Source of the DNA: Rhodopirellula sp. P2
GTDB lineage: Bacteria; Planctomycetota; Planctomycetia; Pirellulales; Pirellulaceae
Direction of reading: 5' to 3'
DNA length: 64,000 nt
NCBI RefSeq assembly: GCF_028768465.1
Contig: NZ_CP118225.1
Location: forward strand, 6,987,001 to 7,051,000
Shown: piece after piece, positions 42,001 to 49,947 of the stretch
How positions within the stretch are numbered: position 1 is the first letter of the stretch
How the letters are laid out: every line of letters begins with the position of its first letter
Made by a program: the position numbers and the translations under genes
Notes under the pieces: model-generated
The model's database searches: none
Seen by the model: the letters and a program-made list of their open reading frames with translations, nothing else
Told to the model about the DNA's origin: nothing

Positions 42001-42490
42001 GGAACGAACGCCAGATTCGTGAAGGTGCCATCACCATGAAGCCCGGCAGGGCTGGCAAACAAGCTCGCATGCCCGAGCCAGCTCGCAACACATCAGCATC
42101 GAACGGTGCCCACACGACTTCCTGCACCGGATGTGAGCGGGCTGGATGTGAGCGGGCCGGGTTGCTGACACGGATGCTGGACGGGTAAACACGCGAAATC
42201 TCCTTGACGATCGAACCATCCGCCCATCCTAACGAAACCTGCACACACAGGGGTACAATATCAAAGAAGATTTCCCCGTGGCGAAAAGTCACACCGGCAA
42301 GGCAGACGGCTTGGCTGGAGAGGTGTCGCTTCCCGCTGCCACCCTTGTCGCTGGCGACGAGAATCCCGCACTGCATTTGAACTCGCGTCGAAGCAGGTCG
42401 GCAGGAATGATCGGGTGCAACGATGTGAGCCGTTTGGGCGTTCGCCCCGGTTGCACGTGGGAGCAACGACGCTACCCAAAACATTCCAAA
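42001..42490. other. Gap before IS630 remnant
   Basis: About 490 bases with no recognised gene. A short tandem duplication of GGATGTGAGCGGGC lies near 42130-42160. A minus-strand frame of 183 codons crosses it, but has no domain and overlaps the transposase remnant. Confidence 0.35.
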
Positions 42491-42540
42491 TGATGAAAGC
42501 CCCCTGCCGAACTGCTTCGTCGTTCCTCCGTCAGTCAGAC

Positions 42541-42831
42541 TCAACGCAGGACATGCCTCTTATCCAAGCATTGGAGCGAATTGCTGCAGACATGCTTCCT
42601 CTCAGCGGCCTAATCGTACGCCGGGAATACGAGTACACACCCAAGCATTGCAGTTGGCTCAATCAAATCGAAATCTGGTTGGGGACTCTGCGGAAGAAAC
42701 TGACACGCTACGGATCGTTCTGTTCGTTGGACGACTTGCAAGATCGCATTCTTCGTTTCATCGAAGACTACAATCGCACCACGGCCAAACCATATCGATG
42801 GACAAGCGATGGTAGACTGCTGTGCAAATAG
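42541..42831 (+). pseudogene. IS630-family transposase 3' remnant
   Basis: The last about 60 codons match the DDE-domain end of IS630 transposases: YTPKHCSWLNQIEIWLGTLR, KKLTRYGSFCSLDDLQDRIL, FIEDYNRTTAKPYRWT. The catalytic region upstream is absent, so the element is dead. It ends 21 bases before the HipT-like gene, suggesting that the insertion removed whatever preceded that gene (possibly a hipB). Confidence 0.8.
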
Positions 42832-42852
42832 TAAGCCTGCGACGCTCATTCA

Positions 42853-43908
42853 GTGTCAACTCGAACATCGAGCACTAGCGTGAACCACATCGAAGTGCCG
42901 GTGATCATTAACAAGAGTGGAATGTCCGTCAACGCGAATCGTTTCTGTCCAAATTTGAAGTCGCGAGATTGGATCGCAATCGACGAGGCCATGACGGGTG
43001 ATGCTCCCAAAGACTTCCTGGCTGTTTATGAATACGGTGCTGGAAGTTGCCGGCGGGCCAACCGACGAACGTGGCCACGATACATCGCGAAAGTTGGTCA
43101 CAAATGGTATCCCAATGAATCCGTGACGGAGCACCTCATCACCCGAATCGGACAAGCAATCGGCATGGAGATTGCCGAGTCTCGCTTAGCTCACGTGAAA
43201 GGACAGCTTCGCTTCCTCAGTCGATACTTTCTGAGTAGTCAAGAGTATCTCCTGCACGGAGCCGATCTTTTTGCTTCCTATCTTCAGGATCATGGCCGCG
43301 AATTCGTCGAAGCAGTCGAGAACGAGAACAAAGCACCGGAGTACTTCGACTACGACTTCGCGGTAGACTCGATCAAAGCGATGGTTCCCCAGTCGGCAGA
43401 CGAGGTTCGGTGCGGGTTCAATCGGATGCTGGCATTTGATGCGTTAGTGGGTAACAACGATCGTCATTTCTTCAACTGGGCAGTAATCTGCCACCCGGAA
43501 AGTCATCACCCCCCCCGTTTCAGCCCAATTTACGACACCGCCCGAGCCTTGTTTTGGAACCACACCGAGGAAAAACTGTCTAAGATGAACTTGGACGGGC
43601 GTCGTCCCGAAGACGTGTTGCGAAAGTACTGCCGCAATTCAAGTTCCAAGATTGGCGTCGCCGGAGTCGGTCGGGTCAACCATTTCCAGTTGCTCGAATC
43701 CATCTTTGATCGTTCACCGGAAATGATCACACAATTCAATATTTTGAACGGCATCGACCGTGAGCCGGTTGATTTGGTAGGAGAGATCTTGAGGGAAGAA
43801 TTCCGCAATTTGGTATCGCCTTTGCGACGATCTTGGATTTGCCGATTAGTGGAGTACCGCACCGAGCAGTTTCGTCGCGTTCTAGCCGGAGAGACAACCG
43901 ATGTTTAA
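42853..43908 (+). CDS. HipA-family kinase (HipT-like)
   Basis: A 351-residue serine/threonine-kinase-like protein of the HipA superfamily without the HipA N-terminal subdomain. It has an ATP-side lysine in RYIAKVG (Lys80), helix NESVTEHLITRIG, catalytic loop GNNDRHFFNWAV (Asp203, Asn208) and metal-binding SPIYDTARALF (Asp228). This is the HipT arrangement of split HipBST systems. The frame opens with GTG at 42853, with other GTG codons nearby and an ATG at 42922, so the start is uncertain. It overlaps the next gene by eight bases. It would phosphorylate a translation factor or tRNA synthetase. Confidence 0.82.
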   Translation: MSTRTSSTSVNHIEVPVIINKSGMSVNANRFCPNLKSRDWIAIDEAMTGDAPKDFLAVYEYGAGSCRRANRRTWPRYIAKVGHKWYPNESVTEHLITRIGQAIGMEIAESRLAHVKGQLRFLSRYFLSSQEYLLHGADLFASYLQDHGREFVEAVENENKAPEYFDYDFAVDSIKAMVPQSADEVRCGFNRMLAFDALVGNNDRHFFNWAVICHPESHHPPRFSPIYDTARALFWNHTEEKLSKMNLDGRRPEDVLRKYCRNSSSKIGVAGVGRVNHFQLLESIFDRSPEMITQFNILNGIDREPVDLVGEILREEFRNLVSPLRRSWICRLVEYRTEQFRRVLAGETTDV

Positions 43909-44323
43909 TAAGTTCATGCGAATGTTTCGTGGCGTTTCAAGTGGCCATGGCGTATCCGACGATCGGTCTGCTGACGCGGTGTTTTTGCTGTGCATGGGTG
44001 AACTGCCAATGCTAATCTTGTCGCGGGATGCGACCGGCTGGTCGCTTCGCTACACCGACGAGTTCAAGACGCAGGATCGCGTCTCACCCCTGGTGCCATT
44101 TCCTGATGTGGAAAAGGTCTACCGGTCCAAGGAGATCTGGCCGTTCTTTGCCGTGCGGATTCCCAGCATTGCCCGTCCGGAAATTCAACGAACGGTTCGC
44201 AGCGAGCAACTGGACTACTCCGACGTCGCCGCGATGTTGTCTCGTTTCGGAAAGCGAAGCATCGCTGACCCATTCGAGCTGCGCCCTCAACCCGTTGGCG
44301 GACGACGCGTTGCGGCTATGTGA
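43901..44323 (+). CDS. HipA N-terminal-subdomain protein (HipS-like)
   Basis: A 140-residue protein matching the small N-terminal lobe of HipA: FLLCMGELPMLILSRDATGWSLRY, PFPDVEKVYRSKEIWPFFAVRIPS, DYSDVAAMLSRFGKRSIADPF. In E. coli HipBST the equivalent HipS is the antitoxin that neutralises HipT. Here it follows the kinase with an eight-base overlap, the reverse of the hipB-hipS-hipT order. No HTH gene (HipB) is seen in the pair. Confidence 0.78.
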   Translation: MFNKFMRMFRGVSSGHGVSDDRSADAVFLLCMGELPMLILSRDATGWSLRYTDEFKTQDRVSPLVPFPDVEKVYRSKEIWPFFAVRIPSIARPEIQRTVRSEQLDYSDVAAMLSRFGKRSIADPFELRPQPVGGRRVAAM

Positions 44324-44417
44324 TCAGAGAAGAGTATTGCTTTGGGACCGTTGGGAATTGCAGTGAGTGGATGCAAACGACGATTCACTCGCGTCAGCCA
44401 TTTCGTCAGAAGTGACG

Positions 44418-45515
44418 TCAGTCGTCAGCTTTCCCCAACTCCGCTTCAATCTGCTCGATCGTTGGCAACGACGATCGCAAGTCGTCAGGCAGGTGTTCTG
44501 TGATCTGGTACTCGCTGACGCCGATGGGTTTGGTGAGGTCGCGGAGAGAGTACTCGACTTTGATGTCGCTTTTACTTTTGCAGATCAGGATTCCGAGCGT
44601 GGGGCCGTCGGCTTCGGTGCGGACTTGGCTGTCGACGGCTGAGATGTAGAAGTTCATTTTGCCCGCGTACTCGGGCTTGAACTTGTCGACCTTCAGCTCG
44701 ATGACGACATAGCAGTGCAGCTTCAAGTGATAGAACAGCAGGTCGATGCTGTACTCATCGCCATCGACGTTGAGCTTGTATTGCCGACCGACGAAGGCGA
44801 AGCCCGCACCAAGTTCAAGCAAGAACTTGGTCAATTGGTCCATCAGGCCGTCTTCGAGCTCCCGTTCGTTGTGTCGCTCTGTCAGCGTCAGGAAATCGAA
44901 GTTGTACGGATCGCGGAGCAGTTGCCGAGCGAGGTCGCTTTCAGGTTCGGGCAACGTGGCGTCGAAATTGTCGATTGCCTTGCCTTCTCGCAGGTGCAAG
45001 CCGGATTCGATCTGGTGGGTCAGAACAGCTCGCGACCAATTGTTCTCGATCGTTTTCTGCACGTAGAAAAGGGCGTCGGCAGGATCGCTGAGCTTTTCCA
45101 TTATTCGCAGGTTGTGCCCCCAGGGAATTTTCGCCGCAAGCTGTGCCGCACCCTCCGGCAAAGAGGCAACAAGCTGTTGCCCTGTTGGGATGTTCAATTG
45201 GGCAACAGCTTGTTGCCCAATTGCAGGGATGCCAGTCCAGAACTGAACCCACTGACGCATGTACTTGAGGTTTCGGTGCGAAAACCCTTTCATCTCGGGG
45301 AACTCGGAAGACAGGTCTTTGCCCATTTGCTTCAGGAACCCATCTCCCCACTTGGCCGTTTCCTGCCGCTCGATGATCTGTTCGCCCAGGAACCAATAAA
45401 GCTCCAGCATCGCGTAATTGACCGCGACGGCGGCTTTGATCTGCGATCCCTGAATCTGGCTTTTGATCGAAACGATCCAATCGCGATATTCCTTGTCGTT
45501 GGTTAGCTCGCTCAT
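44418..45515 (-). CDS. DUF1016/YhcG PDDEXK nuclease-like protein
   Basis: A 365-residue protein with the N-terminal DUF1016 helical domain (VNYAMLELYWFLGEQI, FPEMKGFSHRNLKYMRQWVQFW) and a C-terminal PDDEXK-type nuclease core (DEYSIDLLFYHLKLHCYVVIELKV with Asp and E-x-K, TLGILICKSK). YhcG-family proteins are common in mobile and defence regions. Between the domains sits a repetitive insert (residues about 98-130, QAVAQLNIPTGQQLVASL) encoded by perfect DNA hairpins. A 16-codon ORF overlaps its start. Confidence 0.9.
   Translation of the reverse strand: MSELTNDKEYRDWIVSIKSQIQGSQIKAAVAVNYAMLELYWFLGEQIIERQETAKWGDGFLKQMGKDLSSEFPEMKGFSHRNLKYMRQWVQFWTGIPAIGQQAVAQLNIPTGQQLVASLPEGAAQLAAKIPWGHNLRIMEKLSDPADALFYVQKTIENNWSRAVLTHQIESGLHLREGKAIDNFDATLPEPESDLARQLLRDPYNFDFLTLTERHNERELEDGLMDQLTKFLLELGAGFAFVGRQYKLNVDGDEYSIDLLFYHLKLHCYVVIELKVDKFKPEYAGKMNFYISAVDSQVRTEADGPTLGILICKSKSDIKVEYSLRDLTKPIGVSEYQITEHLPDDLRSSLPTIEQIEAELGKADD
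45165..45223. repeat. Tandem perfect hairpins inside the DUF1016 gene
   Basis: Two inverted-repeat hairpins: GGCAACA-AGC-TGTTGCC at 45165-45181, and a 13-bp perfect stem CAATTGGGCAACA/TGTTGCCCAATTG with GCT loop at 45195-45223. The two are related in reverse orientation, as if a palindromic unit was duplicated in frame. Confidence 0.8.
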
Positions 45516-45562
45516 CTGGCGTCCTCTTTGACTTCCTTCTTCGTCGCTCGTTTCTTCGCCAT
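45512..45562 (-). CDS. 16-residue basic leader ORF
   Basis: ATG at 45560-45562, then AKKRATKKEVKEDAR and a TGA overlapping the DUF1016 ATG (ATGA). Lys/Arg rich. It could couple translation of the nuclease gene or be the surviving start of a lost gene. It is too short to classify. Confidence 0.35.
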   Translation of the reverse strand: MAKKRATKKEVKEDAR

Positions 45563-45840
45563 GATGGTTTGCTTCCTGCCTGTGCCTCGTGGCGGGAACG
45601 GATGAACCTTTTCTTAGGGGGCACTCCGGCTCAAGCCACCGGCATGCGTGATCCGTTTACGCACTTCCGCACGCCCCACGCTCATTCTGCAGGCATTTTA
45701 GTGGATTGGGCGGGGTTGGTTAGCGGTCGACTGGGGGGGCTGAAAATGTCATCCACTGGCAATCCGAAAAGCGTGAACGCTTCCGAAGCTGACCGAACCG
45801 GCAAAGCAGGGGAAACGAAAGCGGAAGCACCCCCGCGAAC

Positions 45841-45861
45841 GGTTGCACCCCTGGTTGCACC
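45841..45861 (+). promoter_or_regulatory. Candidate integrase arm-type site, older element copy
   Basis: Direct repeat GGTTGCACC-CCT-GGTTGCACC, the diverged counterpart of the pair at 55602-55622. It lies in the older integrase remnant. Confidence 0.4.
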
Positions 45862-45946
45862 TGATGCAGTCCGAGAGGGTCAAAACGGTCCGTTTCTGTC
45901 CCTTCCTGACCAAACTGCGGACGATCGAGCCGAGCCGACCGAACAC

Positions 45947-45982
45947 GAAAAAACCCCGCAAAACACAGGGTTTTGCGGGGTT
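45947..45982 (-). terminator. Duplicate of the tRNA-Val terminator
   Basis: Hairpin with 13-bp stem AACCCCGCAAAAC/GTTTTGCGGGGTT, with an A-run on the plus strand giving a T-run after the stem on the minus strand. Same hairpin as at 55707-55742. It has no tRNA in front of it now. Confidence 0.75.
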
Positions 45983-45990
45983 TTCGATGA

Positions 45991-46035
45991 TGGGCGATAC
46001 AGAACTCGAATCTGTGACCTCCACGATGTCAACGT
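45991..46035. repeat. Left attachment repeat (att)
   Basis: A 45-base sequence identical to 55751-55795, equal to the 3' half of tRNA-Val (anticodon loop to acceptor end). It is the distal boundary of the integrated element. Confidence 0.92.
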
Positions 46036-46253
46036 CCGAGCAGATTGCGAAAAAACCCCAAAAAACCATAGCGAATCGCGGTGCTGCGGAACGCTTGCAC
46101 CAATGCTTGCACCAGATTGAAAAGTGCGACGAACGTTCGGTCGCTTCGGTGTTGGTCGATGCCGTGGCTCGGGCGTTGGGGTCGGATGCGGTCGAACGGT
46201 TGCTGACGGTGCTGGACGAACAAGCCGAAGCGGTCGCCAATCGGAACGACTGA
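46036..46253 (+). other. Alternative 3' end of the integrase gene (attP-joined tail)
   Basis: An open frame in phase with the integrase once the two att copies are joined: 72 codons from SEQIAKKPQKTIANR to a stop at 46251-46253, with an amphipathic helical end (SVASVLVDAVARALGSDAVE). In the present integrated form it is separated from its gene by the whole element and fused instead to the older integrase remnant. Reading is by frame arithmetic: 55795 joins 46036. Confidence 0.7.
46093..46113 (+). promoter_or_regulatory. Candidate integrase arm-type site, left side
   Basis: Direct pair GCTTGCACC-AAT-GCTTGCACC, 57 bases inside the left att. An identical pair sits 128 bases before the right att core, in the same orientation. 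Such paired repeats beside att are typical of integrase arm-type sites. Confidence 0.5.
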
Positions 46254-47061
46254 ATCGGCGGGGCGTACGAACTCTCTCTCGACAGTCTGGGCTGCTGTAT
46301 CGCGGTACTGAGCCGTGAACGCTGGGGAGGACCCAAAGGGCGTAGGTACTACTTGTGCAAGCCGACACGGCGATGCCAAAGGGAACCGCCGCGATACGGA
46401 ACAGATTGGACAGACACCGCTGCGGGTCCTTCCCTGGATGAATTGCGAAGGCATCGACCGCTGTGCTGCTGAAATCTTGCACAGCCACCGAGCAAACAAG
46501 CATCACCACCACCCCCTGCCGTCATTGGGTCCCTCTGAGCGTTTCGATTCGGTTGCGGTAGAATTCAGCCCAGGGACCGCTGAACACAGTCCGTCCGGTC
46601 AATGTTCACGGGGGTCAGGGGGGCGATGCGCGGTGGCGGGTCCTTCCGAATGGGGTGGCCTGTCGGTGCGGGTCAATCTCCGAACGCTTCTCGCTGGCAT
46701 CGACGCAGAAAAACTAGACCCTCCCCCTCCTCCTTTCGTCGAATGCAGGGGGGGGGCGGTCGAAAACTCAAGCCAACGCTTTCCACATGCCGCTTCCCCA
46801 GGCGTGCGCATTCTGTGGCAAAAAACAAGGTTTTGGCGGCCAACCGAATGCAGGGGGGGGGCCGCTGATTTCTGACGCTGAATCGACAGCGACCTATCGC
46901 CCCCCGAATCCGCCGGCGCATGCAGCAAAATGATTGAATTGCCGTTCGGGGTAGGTTCTGGCAAAATCACCACAGTGGGTCTGGTCGCCCACTCACTCTG
47001 CCGGTGCCTGACCCGCGCCAGCATCACACGGTAAGCGTTCGACGGAACGCTGCACGATTCC
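46254..47061. other. Non-coding left region of the element
   Basis: About 800 bases with overlapping open frames on both strands but no recognised protein. GC-rich, with poly-pyrimidine and poly-G tracts. It may hold promoters or attachment functions. Confidence 0.4.
46740..46861 (+). repeat. Two G9 tracts with shared flank
   Basis: The phrase CGAATGCA followed by nine G occurs at 46740-46756 and again at about 46845-46861, 105 bases apart. Long homopolymers of this type can slip or fold as G-rich structures. Confidence 0.7.
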
Positions 47062-47094
47062 AACGGTCGACGCATGTTCTCTGCGTCGACCGTT
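47062..47094. promoter_or_regulatory. 13-bp perfect inverted repeat
   Basis: Stem AACGGTCGACGCA/TGCGTCGACCGTT with a 7-base loop, 30 bases before the likely start of the ORFan. It could be a protein-binding palindrome, or a hairpin in the leader. There is no T-run, so a plain terminator is unlikely. Confidence 0.6.
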
Positions 47095-47123
47095 CGGGAT
47101 CGGCCTTCCCTGGATGGAGAACA

Positions 47124-49100
47124 GTGTTGAGTTATCGAAGTCTGTGTCGTATGGCGGATGAGGAATTCGCGTTACTGATTGCCGATTCCAAAACAGTAAC
47201 CGAGCAATTTGCAACAGTCCTAGCCAATTGTTTCGTGCGTAGCGTCAACGTAATTTTCGCTGCTCAAAGCGGGAACAGCGAAGAGTTTATACGCAACGCT
47301 TGCTTCCTCCAACGTGGACGCAAGCAATTGAAGAAACTGCAATCCAAAGAACTTTGGGACCGATGGCCGAAGTCAAAAACACCAGTAGCGTTTGGGCAGT
47401 ACTTCCGAACAGCACGGTCCGCCGCAGCGGTTGCATACAGGTTCGTTGAAGGGCAATTTGCAGAAATTGAGTTTGCAAGACTGACCGCATTCCCAAACGA
47501 CTGCATCGACGAACGAGCCACTGGCGACCTAGCAGCATGGTCGACCGCCTTCACAGCCCAGGCTAAATCCCAGCGACGCGACCTTTTCGACTGGAAACCG
47601 TGGGCCCTTCACCAAGACCGGGACATCCTGTGCGCAAAAATTGAGACCGAGTGGGAAGAATGCGAGGCTGCTATGTCACATCCAACAGAACAACTGACGG
47701 GTTCGAACCTGAGCGATGCAATCGACGCGGCCTATCTCGCTGCGGGAGAACTTGCGGTGACGATGATGCAAGTGTCGTTGTTTCAGCATCGCCAAATCAC
47801 GATGCTGCTTGCGACACCTGAAACCGACGACGAACAGCAAGACCAAGAATTGAGAGCGGGGCATGTTGCAAACTTTCGCCTTGACCTTGGGAAGGCGCAG
47901 GATGATTTGGTTTCTTTGCTACAAACGCTGGAACAACAACACCGAGACTTCATTCCCAAATTCATGCCTTTGTCCGACTTACTGGACTACAGCCGAAAAG
48001 ACCTTGCCGAACTACCAAAGGTGCAACTCGCAAACACGGAAAGCATCGACATACGTGGCCCGATGAACGACCTTGCTTTCCACCTGGAAGGATGGGGCAA
48101 ACAGATGAAGCATTGCCTACGGTTTGGCGATGCTTGCGATGCACGGTCCGCTGAGAACGTTCGGTGCATCAAGCTTGCGAAATCATGCCCCTACAACGAA
48201 GACGCTCACACAGCGTTGCAGCAACGAATTGCAGACGAAAAGTCGCGGGTGATGCAAAACTGCTTGCCGTTCCTCCAATACAAAGGCAAGCCACAATCGA
48301 GCGAGACGAACAGAACGACAGAAACGGTCAAAATTCACATCGACGATACGGTGCGGAAGTTCCGCAACATTTGCGACCGTCTGAACGAATTCTGTCGTCG
48401 GCTGAAACATCCGGAGAGATTTGATTTTCAATCATTCCAGGCAATGGCGGCGATACTGCAAAGCCTTCAAGAAGAACTGCGATTGGATGCGACTTGCAAG
48501 GTATTGATTGTGAACCCGCCTCGCACCGTTCGCGTTCAACTGACCGATGCTTACGCCAGTATTCGCAAGTTGCGCTACATCGAGTTTGATGACCGCGGCA
48601 TTGTTGACAACGAAGAACTCTCATTTGAATTGAATGAAGTATTCCAGGCGGCATTCCTTTGGTACCAAGCAAAACTTGAATCGGCTGAAACATTCAGAAA
48701 TGAACGAATCAGATCAAAGCCCCCTGGGAAAAGCCAACCCCCACTCAACACAACGGCAACGCAGTCCGTTGGCGACGCATCGCTCCATGAGGAAGCTCGG
48801 CGACTTTTCACGTCAGAGATTAGCAAGCTGAGTAACCCTGAATGGGAACGCATTGATCGACAGATGATAGGCAGAGCGAAAAATGACGGTTGCGCACCAA
48901 GAGGGGAACCTATTTTCTTCGAGTCTTTGGGCGGAGTCTTATTTCAACAGAAACGCACCTACGTGTTCATCGAAAAGCCACGTTCAAAAACTGACCTTCG
49001 TCCGACATTCAGAGCGTTGTGTGCGTCACAGTCAGAAAAAATCGGCAAAAAAGTTGCGTCAGTACTGCAACAGAAAGTCACGCCAGTTCCCAAAAAATAG
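47124..49100 (+). CDS. Large ORFan cargo protein
   Basis: A protein of about 658 residues without recognised domains, signal or membrane segments. It is mainly helical with many Gln/Glu/Lys and coiled-coil-like stretches (ELRAGHVANFRLDLGKAQDD, VSLLQTLEQQHRDF). The open frame begins at 47004, but a palindrome at 47062-47094 and a GGAGA box at 47116-47120 point to GTG 47124 (or TTG 47127, ATG 47151). Lower GC than the replication genes suggests separate ancestry. It is the only long non-replication gene of the element, so it is the candidate cargo. Confidence 0.6.
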   Translation: MLSYRSLCRMADEEFALLIADSKTVTEQFATVLANCFVRSVNVIFAAQSGNSEEFIRNACFLQRGRKQLKKLQSKELWDRWPKSKTPVAFGQYFRTARSAAAVAYRFVEGQFAEIEFARLTAFPNDCIDERATGDLAAWSTAFTAQAKSQRRDLFDWKPWALHQDRDILCAKIETEWEECEAAMSHPTEQLTGSNLSDAIDAAYLAAGELAVTMMQVSLFQHRQITMLLATPETDDEQQDQELRAGHVANFRLDLGKAQDDLVSLLQTLEQQHRDFIPKFMPLSDLLDYSRKDLAELPKVQLANTESIDIRGPMNDLAFHLEGWGKQMKHCLRFGDACDARSAENVRCIKLAKSCPYNEDAHTALQQRIADEKSRVMQNCLPFLQYKGKPQSSETNRTTETVKIHIDDTVRKFRNICDRLNEFCRRLKHPERFDFQSFQAMAAILQSLQEELRLDATCKVLIVNPPRTVRVQLTDAYASIRKLRYIEFDDRGIVDNEELSFELNEVFQAAFLWYQAKLESAETFRNERIRSKPPGKSQPPLNTTATQSVGDASLHEEARRLFTSEISKLSNPEWERIDRQMIGRAKNDGCAPRGEPIFFESLGGVLFQQKRTYVFIEKPRSKTDLRPTFRALCASQSEKIGKKVASVLQQKVTPVPKK

Positions 49101-49231
49101 CGTCACAACCACCGTCACAGATTGGATTGTGACGCTTTAAGTAGCGGTTTTGACTGCGTTTAATCCCACACGTCCAGCAGGCACGGTGCCTGACACGGAC
49201 GGAACAGGATTACGCTTTCAAAAGGTAAGAC

Positions 49232-49480
49232 GTGAACACTTCTCAAACGGTCGCTTCCGCCATTCAGGACGGCAAGCGACGGGCGATGATGTCGGTCGAC
49301 GATGTCGCGAATGAACTTGGTTGTTCATCCCGACACGTCCGAAGGTTGATTGACCGCGGGAAACTTCCGCGCCCCATTCGGCTCGGGTCATTGGTCCGCA
49401 TTCTTCGAGCTGACTTTGACCACTGGTTGCAAGCTGGCTGCCCCAACCTCGGTTCTGCATCGAGGGGGCGGCGGTCATGA
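49232..49480 (+). CDS. AlpA/excisionase-like HTH protein
   Basis: An 82-residue protein with a MerR-like helix-turn-helix: MSVDDVANELGCSSRHVRRL, then DRGKLPRPIRLGSLVRILRADFDHWL. This is the pattern of AlpA/Xis-type regulators that direct excision or activate element genes. It starts with GTG at 49232 after AAAGG. Its stop overlaps the next start (ATGA). Confidence 0.8.
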   Translation: MNTSQTVASAIQDGKRRAMMSVDDVANELGCSSRHVRRLIDRGKLPRPIRLGSLVRILRADFDHWLQAGCPNLGSASRGRRS

Positions 49481-49947
49481 TTCAGCAAGAATTATTCGAT
49501 GCGGGGGTATCGGTTTGCTCCCTCTTTGTTGGCTCCCCTTTCGAGATGCGGAGCATTGGCGACCGCAACCGCGCTGCACAGTTGGCGCTACTGACGGTGC
49601 TGCTGAAAAGCCGAAGCGGCCAAGCCACCACCGACGACATCGTTCGGGATCGGAACAGGCGACACGACGGTGACGGGAAATGGCTCGGGCCGAAAATCAG
49701 CGAATTGTCCCGCGATGGATTGATTCGCCAGTGTGGAGCCAAACGTAGCGACCGCAAAACGCGAAAAGGCGGTTCGGTTTGGACCTGGGAAATTGTCGAC
49801 CGCCAAGCGGTCATTCTGAAAGTGAAGCGGCTGCGTCGGTCGCTCTCTTTCCATCAAAAAACCGATTCAACCGCGGCAACGGCTGAATCGGCTTCGAAAA
49901 CGTCAACCACAAAGCAAGGGGAAACAAGCAATGGGCAAACTGTCTGA
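49477..49947 (+). CDS. Hypothetical winged-helix-like protein
   Basis: A 156-residue basic protein. The middle (AQLALLTVLLKSRSGQATTDDIV, GPKISELSRDGLIRQCG, SVWTWEIV) has the spacing of a winged-helix DNA-binding domain; the C-terminal 40 residues are Ser/Thr/Lys rich and disordered. It overlaps its neighbours on both sides, within the replication operon. No firm family. Confidence 0.6.
   Translation: MIQQELFDAGVSVCSLFVGSPFEMRSIGDRNRAAQLALLTVLLKSRSGQATTDDIVRDRNRRHDGDGKWLGPKISELSRDGLIRQCGAKRSDRKTRKGGSVWTWEIVDRQAVILKVKRLRRSLSFHQKTDSTAATAESASKTSTTKQGETSNGQTV

Larger units (their letters stand above)
45750..46035 (+). pseudogene. Remnant of an older tyrosine integrase C-terminus
   Basis: Two frames together read VAPLVAPDAVREGQNGPFLSL...DQTADD, then TKKPRKTQGFAGF and GDTELESVTSTMST. 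This parallels the end of the intact integrase at 54193-55818 (LAPMLAPNSVQDSKNSPFESL, TKKPRKTQGFAGF, GDTELESVTSTMST). A frame change lies between about 45870 and 45945. The body of the gene is missing to the left. It marks a previous element of the same family inserted at the same tRNA site. Confidence 0.75.

Noticed and set aside
41993-42544. 183-codon minus-strand ORF
   Set aside because: Overlaps the IS630 remnant and a tandem duplication; no recognisable domain.
45991-46035. A second tRNA gene
   Set aside because: Only the 3' half of tRNA-Val is present; the 5' half is replaced by element sequence, so it is an att copy, not a functional tRNA.
46315-46875. 186-codon plus-strand ORF and 158-codon minus-strand ORF in the left part of the element
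   Set aside because: Overlap each other, cross the G9 tracts, have low-complexity translations and no family match.
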